Assembly (NCBI GenBank): GCA_030789695.1
Contig: CM061142.1
Coordinates: forward strand, 150,805,266-150,869,265
DNA length: 64,000 bases
Reading direction: 5' to 3'
DNA from: Scilla litardierei
Taxonomy: Eukaryota > Streptophyta > Magnoliopsida > Asparagales > Asparagaceae
The translations under genes were made by a program, and so were the position numbers. The stretch's first letter is position 1. Every line of letters starts with the position of its first letter. Under the pieces are notes generated by a model. That model was not told the DNA's origin. It saw only the letters and a list, made by a program, of their open reading frames with translations, and made no database searches. This document shows, piece by piece, positions 43,350-55,041 of the stretch.

Positions 43350-45552
43350 ATGTCTTCCAACGACAACAAGAACGTTCGTCCACCTTCAGACTATAGCACC
43401 TTCAGGAACCGTGAAGGAGCTTCTTCGGTGACGGAAGGACACTCCTTGACTAGGCCTCCCTACTTCAACGGTACCAACTATGGGTACTGGAAATGCCGGA
43501 TGGAAACGTTCCTCCGGAGTGCTTCACTATGAAGATTTCGCTAAGCGGACTACCGCGGAGGTCGCCGCGGAGGTAAGCAATGCCAAGGCAATGAATGCCT
43601 TGCAATGCGCTTTGGAGCCCGAAGACTTCAACAAGATATGCACATGTAAGAGTGCATATCAAATCTGGAACTCACTCCTCATCTTGCATGAAGGAACGAG
43701 TAGGGTAAGAGACTCCAAACTCGTTGTTGTAAATAAAGATTTCGAATTATTTCATATGCAACAAGGTGAGAAGCTGAAGGAGTATTATGCTCGCTTCGTT
43801 GACATCACCAACAAGTTGGAGGCGCTTGGAAAGACTTACACCCAAAAGGAGAAAGTCTCAAAGATTATTGACGGACTTCCTTCTTGTTGGGAAAAGCATA
43901 CCTTCGCCATCGAGGAAGGTAATGATATGAGTAAATATACTGTTATCCAACTACTGGGTACATTGATGTCTTATGAGGTACGCAAGGATAGCAAACTAAA
44001 GTTGCAGGACAAAATGAAGTCTTACTTGAAGCAAGACGAGCCAATGAAAAAGGCGATTGCGTTCAAGGCCGCTCCATCTACATCTACATCTACCGATGAT
44101 GAAGAATCGGAAGAAGAGTTGGACTTGGAATCCATTGCCCTCATGGCAAAGAAGTTCAACCGGTTCTTCCGGAAAGGTAATTTCAAGAATAAATCAAAGT
44201 TTAGTTCTTCTAACGCCTCCGCTCCTTTGTGCTTTAAATGCAACAAGCCAGGACACATGAAAGCGGATTGTCCTCAAAACAAGCAAAAGGAGAAGTGGAA
44301 GGCGCCAAAGTTCGACAAGTCAAAGAAGTACAAGAAAGGGTACAAGAAGGGGCTTGTCGGCACATTCACCGACTCCGAGGATGACTCCTCAAGTGGAGAG
44401 TCGGACGATGAACAAGTGGAGCAAGCACACATGTGCTTCATGGCAAGAGAGGAACATGATCGAGAATCTTCCTCCGATGATAGCGAGGATGAAGGCGATG
44501 AGGTAACTATGGATGACCTTAGATTAGCTAACGAGAAAATTTGGTCTAAGTATTCTAAATTAGTAAATAGATATACTAAGACTAAAGATGAGTTAGTTAG
44601 TCTCCAAACCTCGCCTAAACCTATCGTCATCAACGACACCGTTGTTGAAGACTTGAGAAATGAGATTGTAAATCTCAAATCTAACCTTGAGCATGTTCAT
44701 ATTGAGGAATCGGATGAACATGAGATAGCAGATTTGATTTTTCGAAACTCAACTTTGAGTATTGAGAATGAGAATATCAAGTCTCGTGTTTATGTACTCA
44801 CATCGCAAGTGTCCACTTTGGATGCTTATATGCATTCTCTCACCGAGAAGTATGAGTGCACATTAGGCTGAATTAATAAATTCAATAAAGGTAAGGATCA
44901 TTTGGATAAAATCCTAAATGACTTACTTCCGGCCAATCACCACATTGGCTTGGGGTATAAGATGGGAAATTCATCCAAATCGGCCACTACCTTTGTTAGG
45001 CAAAATTTCGATGCCTCAACGAGTGGGAGCAAACACTATATTGGTAGTTCATCTACCAATGGTGCTTCCACCTCGTACACACCCTCGTTTGGAAAGAAAC
45101 CCACTTTGGGTGGACCTCCAAAGAAGGGTCATGCTTATATGTACACCAATACCATGTCACGTAGGAACACACATCCTACTCCACATGTTCACACATATGA
45201 TGATTTTTATGCACCACATCCACGAGCACGTGCACACCATGTGAGACACACCCACGCACGTGTTCCTCCACATGCATATGTTCACCCATACCATCATATG
45301 AACAATTATCATCATGCACCATTTCATCATGTGCCATATGCCTATCCACGACATGCATCACGTAGAAATCAACAACGCATGCATGCTCCAAATAGGAATA
45401 GGGCTCCCAAAATCTTCACTATTTGGAGCCCGAAAGACACAAATATGCATGAAAAACAAGTTTACATGAATTCTTATTTCATGAATGTAGTGCATAATGA
45501 TGATTATGTGGGGAAGTCTAAGTCCAATTGGACTTGGCTTCCAAAGGTCTAA
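43350..45552 (+). pseudogene. gag: SIRE-B gag
   Basis: The start ATG at 43350 gives MSSNDNKNVRPPSDYS. A deletion of some 37 bases near 43530, judged against SIRE-A, shifts the frame. The main part then runs to 44871 with the gag domain, the zinc knuckle CFKCNKPGHMKADC, an acidic Ser-rich stretch and a coiled coil. TGA at 44869-44871 stands where SIRE-A has a sense codon. The same frame continues in a Gly/Ser and then His/Arg/Pro-rich tail to 45552. Gag forms the particle and binds RNA. Confidence 0.88.
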
Positions 45553-45658
45553 CTTTTAGGACCCAATGACCTTGGGTACCATGGAATGATATGTTTAGCT
45601 TTAGGTACTCAAGAAAAAGAAACGGAGCTACTAATCCAAATTTAGCTCCAAGAATAAT

Positions 45659-46069
45659 TGGATACTCGATAGCAGGAGTTTAAAACACATGACGGGTGAT
45701 GCTCAATTGCTCTCCGGAGTGGTGCCCATTGCAAATGGGAACCGAGTAGTCTTTGGAGGCAACGAGAGCGTAACCATCATAGGTGTTGGTAAAGTAGGTA
45801 ATCCTTCTAAACCACTAATAAGTGATGTTTACCTTGTTAAAGGATTAAACCACAATCTTATTTCAATAAGCCAACTTTGTGACAAAGGTTACAAAGTTAG
45901 CTTTGCGAAAGGAATGTGTCATATTTTGAGAAAAGATAATAATGAATTATTATTTTCTGGCACACGACATAAGGATATTTATATATTAGATCTTCCAAAA
46001 TCACATGAACAATGTCTCATTGCCAACACGAGTGAACAACACTTATGGCATGACGTTTTGGTCATGTGA
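45659..46069 (+). pseudogene. SIRE-B protease and start of integrase, active site changed
   Basis: The frame reads WILDSRSLKHMTGD where copia proteases have a DSG active site, so the Gly is replaced by Arg. It goes on through INLISISQLCDKG-like sequence (NHNLISISQLCDKGYKVSF) and the pre-integrase part to LWHD, where a one-base loss shifts the frame just before the integrase zinc finger. The protease would release mature proteins; this copy is probably inactive. Confidence 0.83.
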
Positions 46070-48705
46070 ACTTTGGAACACTTTTTAAGCTTTCCAAGTG
46101 AAATTCTATTAGAGGCTTTCCTAAGCTTGTCTTTCAAAAGAAAAGCTTTTGTGACTCATGTCAACGAGGCAAGCTTCCAAAATCGTCTTTTAAACCTAAG
46201 AAAAGCATTTCATCTAAGCGGCCTCTAGAGCTATTACATCTAGATCTTTTTGGGCCAACTAGAGTTGCTTCATTAGGAAATGCACGATATGGACTTGTCA
46301 TCGTTAATGACTTTTCTAGATTTACTTGGGTATTTTCCTTAAGTAATAAAAATGATACTTTTGAAAACTTCACAATATTTGTTAAGAAAGTACAAAATCT
46401 CATTGAAACCAACATTGTCACTATTCGTAGTGATCATGGAGGGGAATTTGAAAATGAGTCTTTCTCTAATTTTTGTGATGAAGTTGGTATTATTCACACC
46501 TTTTCTTTCCCTCGCGCACCTCCTCAAAATGGTGTAGTTGAGAGGAAGAATAAGACACTAGTGCAATGTGCTCGCACTATGCTTGATGATAGCCAACTTG
46601 GCCATCAATTTTGGGCGGAAGCGGTACATACCGCTTGCTATGTGTTTAATAGAATAATTTTGAGGCCCGGCACCAAACAAACTTGTTATGAATTGTTGTT
46701 TGGTAGATTGCCTCAAGTTAAACATTTTCGAGTTTTCGGCGCAAAATGTTTTATTAAAAACACGTATGGTAGTTTGGACAAATTTGATCCAAGACCCGAT
46801 GAGAGGATATTTGTTGGATATTCTTCCCGTAGCAAAGCCTATCGGATATACAACAAACGAACCTCAACGATCGAGGAATCTCTTCATGTTTCATCTAATG
46901 AAGGTTTTGTCCCTACTAGAATTACTAATGATGATGACTCCATGGATGTCTTATGTGATTCTATTGGTAATTCTAATTCTATTGATTCTATTGATACTAA
47001 CCCTACTAATGAATCTTTTGAGAATGTTCCTAGTGATCAGGGAATTCCCAAACGACTTCATACAGTTCGTGACCATCCCCATGAGCAAGTCATTGGCAAC
47101 ATCCTTGATAGTGTCAAGACGAGATCTCAAGTCAACTACTTCGCTCATTGTGCCTTTGCCTCCTCGATAGAGCCAAAGAATATTAACGAAGCGTGCGAAG
47201 ATAGTGCTTGGATCCTAGCCATGGAGGAGGAACTCATTCAATTTGAGAGGAATGAGGTTTGGGAGCTTGTTCCATTGCCTTCGAAGAACCACACCATTAT
47301 AGGAACGAAGTGGATTTTCACGAACAAGACCGATGAAAACCAAATCGTCGTCTGGAACAAAGCTCGGTTAGTAGCTCAAGGCTACCGGCAAGAGGAAGTT
47401 ATAGATTTCGAAGAATCCTTTGCTCCGGTAGCTAGATTAGAATCTATTAGATTATTGTTATCTTTTGCATGCCATAAAGATTTTAAACTCTTTCAAATGG
47501 ATGTAAAAAGTGCGTTTTTAAATGGAGATGTTGTTAAGGAAGTTTATGTTTCTCAACCTCCGGGTTTTATAAATGAAAAATTTCCAAATCATGTTTTCAA
47601 ACTTAAGAACGCACTTTACGGTTTGAGACAAGCTCCTCGAGCTTGGTATGACCGTCTAAAGAACTTTCTTTTGGATTTGGGTTTTAAAATGGGAGAAATT
47701 GATTCTACATTATTTGTTAAGTATTCGAATAATGATATTATTTTAGTTGAAATTCACGTTGATGATATCATTTTCGGTGCTACTAACTTCACTCTTTGCG
47801 AAGAGTTTTCTAATGTTATGAAGGATCAATTTGAGATGAGCCACATGGGTGAGCTCAAATATTTCTTAGGTCTCCAAATTCGCCAAATGAACGATGCAAT
47901 CTTCATCCACCAAACCAAGTACACGGTGGAGTTGCTAAAGAGATTTGGAATGGAGAATGCTTCCGGGAAGAAGACTCCAATGAGCACGACTACACATCTT
48001 GATAAAGATACTGCCGACAAAGATGTATACATTCGTCTATATCGAGGTATGGTAGGTAGTTTATTATATCTTACTGCTAGTAGGCCCGATATTATGTTTG
48101 ATGTATGTGTATGTGCTCGTTATCAGTCTCAACCTAAGGAATCTCACTTAGTAGCGGTAAAACGTATTTTCCGTTATTTAAGTTACACACTCGACTTTGG
48201 ATTAATTTATCCAAAGTCTAGCACATATGAGTTAATCTCATATAGTGACGCAGATTATGCGGGATGCAAATCCGACAGGAAAAGTACTAGAGGCACTTGC
48301 CATTTTATAGGAAATTCTCTTGTCTCTTGGCTTTCCAAGAAGCAGAATTCTGTATCACTTTCAACCACCGAGGCGGAATATATTACCGCTGGTGCTGCGT
48401 GTGCTCAGGTTCTTTGGATGAGACACACTCTTAAAGACTTTGGTATAAACTGTGATACTTGCCCTATCGTGGTGGACAACCAAAGTGCAATTTGTCTCTC
48501 TAAGAATTCGGTACACCATTCTCGTTCTAAACACATAGATGTCCGTCACCATTTCTTAGATGATCATGTTGATAAAAAAGACATCATTTTAGTGTACGTT
48601 GAAACCCATAAGCAAATCGCCGATATTTTCACGAAACCACTCAAGGAAGACTCCTTTGTGCTGTTGCTTCGAGAATTGGGGATTATGGGTGAATCCGAGA
48701 TTTAG
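46070..48705 (+). CDS. pol: SIRE-B integrase, reverse transcriptase and RNase H
   Basis: Open from just after TGA 46099-46101 to TAG 48703-48705. Integrase: DDE residues in [17 protein letters not shown] and VVERKNKTL, but the HHCC finger is broken by the [54 protein letters not shown] and HVDDIIFG, where the family has YVDD. RNase [34 protein letters not shown] and [13 protein letters not shown]. This is the least damaged enzyme frame in the window. Lacking its start and protease in frame, it is unlikely to be made normally. Confidence 0.9.
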
Positions 48706-48954
48706 GATTCATATTTTGTTCAATAATCGTGCATGATATTAAAATTTCTTTATATATGCTCATGCTAGATGTATTGGGATTTTTGGATTTTTGGTTGAAT
48801 TATCGGAATTTATGCTCGAATTATTCATGAACGTCGTATTTAAGATTTTCGATATTTTATGGGGTAGTATAATGTTATATGAGAGTATTTGGTTGTATCG
48901 TCCAAGTGCAATTAGGAGAGAACTCAAAATTTCTAATTTTCAAATTTTTGGACT
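48706..48954 (+). other. SIRE-B spacer after pol
   Basis: A/T-rich, no gene. It separates RNase H from the internal palindrome array. Confidence 0.6.
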
Positions 48955-49232
48955 CTCTTAGTCGGTCCAAGTTCATTGGCCGACCGACTAGATTCAGTTC
49001 TAGGTCGGTCAGTGAATGAACTCAGACCGACTAACTCAAGCCCTAATTTTTGGCTTTAGTTACTGTTTGCACTTAGTCGGTTCATGTTCATTGGCCGACC
49101 GACTAGATTGCAATCTAGTCGGTCAGCGCTTGAACTGTGACCGACTAACTGCGTCGGGGGCTACTGTGTCTTTTCGCATCCCGATCGACTTATACCCTCT
49201 CTGCACCGACTAGTTTTCTTTCTAGTCGGTGC
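48955..49232 (+). promoter_or_regulatory. SIRE-B internal palindrome array upstream of extra ORF
   Basis: Three modules of the LTR motif (right arms at 49000, 49115 and 49222) keep the LTR spacing of about 114 bp. A leader with CT-rich runs and TTAGGGTTT follows. No strong TATA box is obvious; ACTTATACC at 49189 is a weak candidate. Confidence 0.72.
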
Positions 49233-49499
49233 GAAAAGTCTCTCATCCCTGAAAACCCGTTCAACCTCTTCGACTTCCTCCGTCGATTGCGTCATTTTTC
49301 GGCCATCTCCTCCTAGGTTGCTGTCGATCTCCCTCTCTCCTCCACCTAGGGTAACTCTCTCTCCCTCTCTCTCTGCGTTATTAGGGTTTTATTCTAGGTT
49401 TTTCATTCGATTTCCGTCGGCTTTGGGTTTCGTACTAGGGTTTCTTCTATTTCATTTGTGTCGATCTTGTGTGTCGATTGCACGTGTCTCGTCTCGATT
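49233..49499 (+). other. SIRE-B extra-ORF leader
   Basis: CT-rich with (CT)n runs at 49330-49375, TTAGGGTTTT at 49381-49390 and CTAGGGTTTC near 49435. It looks like a plant 5' untranslated region and may contain an intron starting at a GGTAAC site near 49350; the acceptor is unclear. Confidence 0.45.
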
Positions 49500-51082
49500 A
49501 TGGCAAAGACACGCATCCCCATCCGACCTTTGAGTCTGTCTCCTATGACCGTAGAGTCACCTCCTACGGACCCCCCTCAACCCAAACGTACCCCTCCCAA
49601 GCGTCGAGCCAAAACCACCCATCCCTCGTCTTCTTCGCCTCCTCTTAAGAAGAAGAGGACGGCGACCGCCAAGCCTAGATCTGAGCCCAAGCCTAGGAAG
49701 CAGACCGTGTCTCCAGCTTCATTCCGTGCACCCTCTCCTCCCGATGACTCCGACACTGAGTATATTCCGGAGACCGAGCACACTGCTAGGGCTCCTACTC
49801 CTCCTCCTCGGTCTAGCACTCGTCCATCTAAGGGGAAGGCTCCCATGCCAGTTGGTGGTGTAGATATATCGTTATGTCACGATGACCCGATGTGTCTCAC
49901 GGCATACAATCGTATCGAACATTGTCCACTGTTATTGGAGTACTTCGTTTAGTTCTCCGATTTCCCTCATCTCGCCGATCTTCTTTCTGATAGCGGTCTC
50001 ATAGACTATCTTCGCTATGACCCTAAGTCGAATCCTCCTCCGTACCCCCGTCTTGTCAAGCTATTCTATGCTAATCGTGTCCGGGTTCAGTATGACGACA
50101 CCCATTCCATTGAGACGACTGTCTTGGGGACACCGATAGTCCTCACGGCAAAAATCTTAGGGGAGTTGATAGGTGTGTCATCTTCTGGCCTTCTTCCAGC
50201 TGATATTTCCGTTGATGACATTTCTGATCTTGACCAGGTCGTACTTGCCGATATGTTTCATGTGATCCCTACCGCCATGATTGGCGTCCCTTCTAAGTCT
50301 TTTAAGCCGAATGCTTGGGTATTGAATCTTATCCTGAAGTCGTGCCTCCTTCCGAAGTACGGCTCATCTAGCTTACCCTCCCAGCCTTTCCTTAAGCTGA
50401 TCTACGCCCTCTTCATGGGGAGCGAGATCAATTGGGCACGGATTATTCTTGACAAGATGGACTCCTTCGAATGTATTCGAAAGTCCACTAAGTCAGCCCA
50501 CATTCCATACCCGTGCCTATTGACTCTCGTCTTCCGTCACTTTGGCGTCCCTCTCCCTCCAGATGACCAGCGTCCTCTTGGTCCTCCTCTGAATGCGACG
50601 ACCGTCAAGAAGTCTCTTGCGGTGCTTCGTCACATTCAGAGGACGACTCCTTCAGCTTCAGCATCAGCTTCTGATCCTCCTCCTACTCCTACACTCGCTG
50701 AGTTTGTCGCTTCTCTGAGGCGTGTTGAGTGTCGTGTTTCTTGTTCTGAGGAGATGCTCGCTCGCATTTGTTCTCATTTTGGCATTGAGATTCCTTCGTC
50801 TATTTCCGACGAGGAAGAGATGGATGAGGCTGAGCTCCGGAGCTTGTTCGATCTGCTGCTCGTGCCCCTGAGGGTACGTCTGCTCGTGCTGCTGTTACTT
50901 CTACTGGTGATCCCGAGAGCACACCTGCTGCCACCATTCCTCCGGTGGATACTTCGTCTGTTGGTGCTCCCGAGACCACTCCCGTTGCCACTCTCCCATC
51001 AGTTGACACTCCAGCTGTTCCTGAGACCACCACTCCGTCTGCAGAGCCTGATGCTGCTGCTGACCCTCCCTCTACCTCCTGA
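49500..51082 (+). pseudogene. SIRE-B extra ORF (aORF) after pol
   Basis: The start ATG at 49500 gives MAKTRIPIRPLSLSPMTVES. A basic Pro/Ser-rich region with KKKRT and PKPRKQ comes first, then a globular domain with RLVKLFYANRVRVQYDDTHS, TVLGTPIVLTAKILGELIGV and HIPYPCLLTLVFRHFGVPLP. It resembles the 'putative plant transposon protein' domain of plant retroelement extra ORFs. A Glu-rich hinge and a Thr/Pro/Ala-rich tail end at TGA 51080-51082. Breaks: TAG 49950-49952 and a frame change near 50850 in a CTGCTGCTC run. No signal peptide is clear. Function is unknown; SIRE extra ORFs are often called envelope-like on position alone. Confidence 0.75.
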
Positions 51083-52003
51083 GCTTGCGTTGGAGGACTC
51101 CCCCTATGCACATTGGATGATATACTTTGTAGTGAGAGTGTTGGGGTAGGATACTTTGGGTGGTTCTGGATTTTTGATGTATTTTTGGATGATATGATGT
51201 TACACTTTTTGATGTTGTATGTGTTGTGATACTTCGATATCTGTTGTGATATATTTTGTATGATGTGCCCCGATCTGAGGATCGTTTATATTATTTTTGG
51301 AAGATGTATACTTTTGATGTATCCATGTTATATATATATATATATATACATCGTGTGGCCATTTACTTCTTTTGTGCACATTATATTTTTGTCTCTGATG
51401 TTGACTTCGTCGCTCGACGATTACATTTGATTTAATAGAAATTAATTCTATGAAAACATAGAATTGTTTTCCATGCAATAAATTCATCAAGAATGTTGAT
51501 ATTGGAGAGTATGTTCCATAACTCAATACATGAAATTAATTTGAGTTTTGATGATTTTATTTTTCGATTATCGACTATGGTCTCGTTGGCACACTTTGAT
51601 GTACTTCATATTTTCCTTTGGTGTCATTTGGACCATGGTCGTATTCTACGACTCATGTGCTTTTATTTTTATTTTAGCCATTGTTGTTGTCGTTGATCTC
51701 CCGCTCTTTTTGCTAATGCCAAAGGGGGAGAGAAATAATAATGACAATGTGCTACATGATAATTCAAAGCAATTTACCAAGAATCTAATTTGATATGTTA
51801 TATTCAGGGGGATTTAAGATATAAAAATGGATTTCCAATCCGATATTTCAATAATTGAAATCTCATTTTATACTTTCTTCGTCTGCTTGATGCGTATAAT
51901 TATTATTTAATTTGGAATTAACGTGGCATCAATGCAGGGGCAGTAAGTAAATTTCATTTGAATCATTATTTTTTATTATTATTTATGTTGGTTTGTCATC
52001 ACC
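51083..52003 (+). other. SIRE-B 3' non-coding region
   Basis: No gene. Contains (TA)n at 51329-51348, a single 34-bp unit at about 51548-51583 that is tandem in SIRE-A, and sequence matching SIRE-A 398-1200. Confidence 0.8.
51329..51348. repeat. (TA)n microsatellite
   Basis: Ten TA units in the 3' non-coding region. Confidence 0.9.
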
Positions 52004-52017
52004 AAAATAGGGGAGAA
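52004..52017 (+). other. SIRE-B polypurine tract
   Basis: AAAATAGGGGAGAA directly before TGTTGAG. Confidence 0.85.
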
Positions 52018-53742
52018 TGTTGAGTATTGATTCCCCGGATTTGGTTTTGATGATGAACAAACATAAATATCGTGAACTAACTATTTGTGAGCGTAGTTAT
52101 GGAGATCGTCGCCAAATTTCTATGAACATCTAAAGCGACGTCTCGAGACTTCTCAAAGCGCGTGATCGTATGCTTGAAGCTTCGTTGAAGCTCAAGGACC
52201 ATTTTTGAAGTCAAGAGATTCGGATCGAAGCGATTGAAGACGGTTTGTCAAGTTTTATTTATAGTCTTCTAGCTTCGTTTCGTAGATTGTTAATCTTTGA
52301 GTAGGTCTTACGTTTTAATCTTCATAACGATCATATCTTAGAGCTAGGATCTTATTAGAAGCCCATACAAACTTTCCCGAAGCTTCACGCTTCATTTCAC
52401 GGCTTCTTGTGCATGTTAGTTGGTTCAAGAAGAAGAACCAACCGACTAGATGGCAATCTAGTCGGTCGGTAATCCTTCTTGAACCGACTAGAATGCCTTG
52501 TTCAATTTCAGCTCACTTATTATTTACAGTTAGTCGGTCCAAGAAGGTTCACCGACCGACTAGTTGTGAAACTAGTCGGTTAGGAATCCTTCTTTGACCG
52601 ACTAGTTGGGCTTCCATTTTTCAGCCTAACTTACTGCTTAAAGTTAGTCGGTCAAAGCACAACGACCGACTGACTATTTAAGAAACTAGTCGGTTGGAAG
52701 TTGTTCTTAAACTGACTAGCTGCCTTTGGATTCAGCCACTTTGATTTCATCTGTTAGTCAGTCAAAGAACACTCACCGACCGACCAGTTGTGAAACTAGT
52801 CGGTTGGCAAGTCTTCTTAGACCGACTAGTTCTATATTCCATGAACTATTTCTTTTGGCTGTTCTCTTGTTAGTCGGTTCATGTTGAATCACCGACCGAC
52901 TAGTTGAGAAACTAGTCGGTCAGTGATCCTCCTTTGACCGACTAGTCTGCTTCAGAATAGAGCCGTTGGAGCATTTATTGCCACGATTTTTGCTCTCTCT
53001 TTCCTTTATCCTATATATACTTGAAGGGCTGCTTTCATAGCATTCAAGGCTGATATTAATTGAAGTTTAGAGAATCAAAGAGAAGCATTAATTCTCATCT
53101 CCAAGCTCATTCATTTCTCAAGAATTTCTCTCTCAATCTTATTTCCAAAGAGAGATTCACATTGATTGTGAGCCATTCAAGCCAAGAGCTTGATCCTAGG
53201 TCACCAACATCTTCCTAGCCTCCTATTTCTGGTCAACATCTTGGAGCTAGGGTTTGGTGCCTTCATCTTCCCCAAAATCCTTCTTGCCCTAAATCGTAAG
53301 TTTTACTCAAGGCATAGGATTTTGTGGTAAGCATTTCATATTTCAATTACATTGATATTGCAAGTGTTTTACTCTCGGTTGTGAGAGTTTGTGTGTGATC
53401 CCGGTTTGTGGGAGTCACATTTTCTTTTGTGTATGATTTGATCTTGTAGAGGTTTTCTACAAGTATTTCATAGTGCAAATTTGAGTTAGAGGATTCTAAC
53501 TCAAGTATCCGGAGGGGATCCAGGTGTTTGGGACGTAGGATCACTGGGAACAAGTCGGGGAGACTTGGGTGGATCCGAACCCGTTATATCGTCTGTTTGC
53601 GATTGCATTTATTTGTTGTCAATATTTACATTTCCGCATTGTTGGTTAAGTTTGCAATATAATTAGGAATTATCTTATTAATTATTTCAAAGTACTATTC
53701 ACCCCCTCGAGTACTTGTACAGTAGCTACGTAGGGCATTACA
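52018..53742 (+). repeat. SIRE-B 3' LTR (1725 bp)
   Basis: Same ends as the 5' LTR apart from small changes. Array at 52420-52945 and TATATATAC at 53012-53020. Followed by ACTCC. Confidence 0.96.
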
Positions 53743-54415
53743 ACTCCGTGAAGTCGCACGATCTCCTACACGATTCACGTTACACCACTATCTAAACTAG
53801 GGAAAGGAAATAAAAATGGAGAGTAAAAGAATTTACCTCTATGTATCTCCTCGCTAGTGTCTCAGTGGACTGTCCCACTCGAAAAAGAATAAAGTGCGAA
53901 GATTTGGTCAATCGGTCCACGATTACCCAAATCGCGTCATTCTGCTTCGGACTCTGAGGTAGTCCAGTCATGAAATCTATAATGATGTGTTGCCACTTCC
54001 ACTCTAGAATCAGAAGCGGTTGTAGCAACCCTGTCGTACACTGATGCTCTGCCTTAACCTGCTGGCATACCAAACACTTGGCAACGCTCCGTGCCATACT
54101 CCACTTCATGCCATGCCACCAGTAATTCAGGTGAAGGTCTTTGTACATCTTGGTGCATCCAGGATGCACAGAATACGGCGAGCTATGTGCCTCAACAAGC
54201 AGCTCCTCTCTAACATCTCCAACTAGCACACAAACTCTGGCTCCATACCTCGGCGAACCATCCTCATGAATCAGAAAGTTAGTCTGCAGACCGGGTTCTA
54301 CCTGCTCACGTATCTTCTTCAGCTTAAGATCTCCAGCCTGACCTGCCTTGATCCGATCCACGATCGTCGACTGTATCTGTATACACATCAACGACGAAAC
54401 CACTCCAGGAAGCAC
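53743..54415 (-). pseudogene. Chromovirus integrase, first part, with 71-bp insert
   Basis: The frame carries LLVEAHSSPYSVHPGCTKMY (zinc finger His pair), MARSVAKCLVCQQVKAEHQ (Cys pair) and WQHIIIDFMTGLPQSPKQND, where the first catalytic Asp sits. VIVDRLTKSSHFILFRVGQS and LARRYIE follow. A 71-base GT-AG insertion then precedes EIVRLHG, after which SIRE-B interrupts. Upstream frames near 54415-54530 are broken. Confidence 0.83.
53766..53836 (-). other. Candidate 71-bp intron in chromovirus integrase
   Basis: The minus strand begins GTAAATTC, is T-rich (ACTCTCCATTTTTATTTCC) and ends CGTGTAG. It lies between codons for RYIE and EIVRLHG. It has in-frame stops and its length is not a multiple of three. 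Removing it joins the expected integrase sequence. Confidence 0.6.
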
Positions 54416-54529
54416 AATCTCAATACCAGACTCACAGAACTCCTACTGTAACCTCCACTGTGAAGTCAACATCATAACCACTGGAAGCTACTCAACACAT
54501 CAGGAACCACATTCACCTTACCAGGGTGA

Positions 54530-55041
54530 TACTGCAAATCGATCTCATAATCTGCCATGAGCTCCAACTATTGACGCTGTCGCATATTGAGCTCCTTCTG
54601 CGTAAAGATATATTTCAAGCTTTTGTGATCAGTGAAAATCTTCACCTTCTCACTCAGCAAGAAATGCCTCCAAATCTTGAGCGCAAATACGACTGTAGCC
54701 AACTCCAAATCGTGAGTCGGGTAGTTCTTCTCATGAGCCTTAAGCTGCCGAGAAGCGTAAGCGACCACATGTCCATGCTAATGTAAGACGCAACTGAGAC
54801 CCTTGCCAGAAGCATCGCAAAAGATCTCGAAACCTCCACTCCGATCGGGCACAGCTAGAATATGTGCTGACGTCAATCTATCCTTCAGAATGGAAAAGGC
54901 CTCCTTACAAGCATCAGACCAAACGAACGGTATATCCTTCCTCGTCAGTCTAGTCATCGGCTCGGCAATACGAGAGAAATCCTTAAAGAAGCACCGATAA
55001 TATCCTGCTAACCCAAGAAAACTCCTGATCTCAGACGTTGT
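54530..55041 (-). pseudogene. Chromovirus RNase H remnant
   Basis: After a stop at the RT end the frame continues with SFLGLAGYYRCFFKDF, FCDASGKGLSCVL, a stop, then [37 protein letters not shown] and [20 protein letters not shown]. Several stops interrupt. It would remove RNA from the hybrid during copying. Confidence 0.8.

Larger units (their letters stand above)
41596..53742 (+). mobile_element. SIRE-B: full-length SIRE/Maximus-type Ty1/copia element
   Basis: LTRs of 1727 and 1725 bp, a five-base duplication ACTCC, an initiator-Met primer site, gag, protease, integrase, RT, RNase H and an extra ORF, then a polypurine tract. The 12.1-kb length and the extra ORF after pol mark the SIRE lineage. 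LTRs differ at scattered positions, so it is not brand new. Every coding region has at least one disabling change except the RT/RNase H frame, which is open for over 700 codons. Confidence 0.96.
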
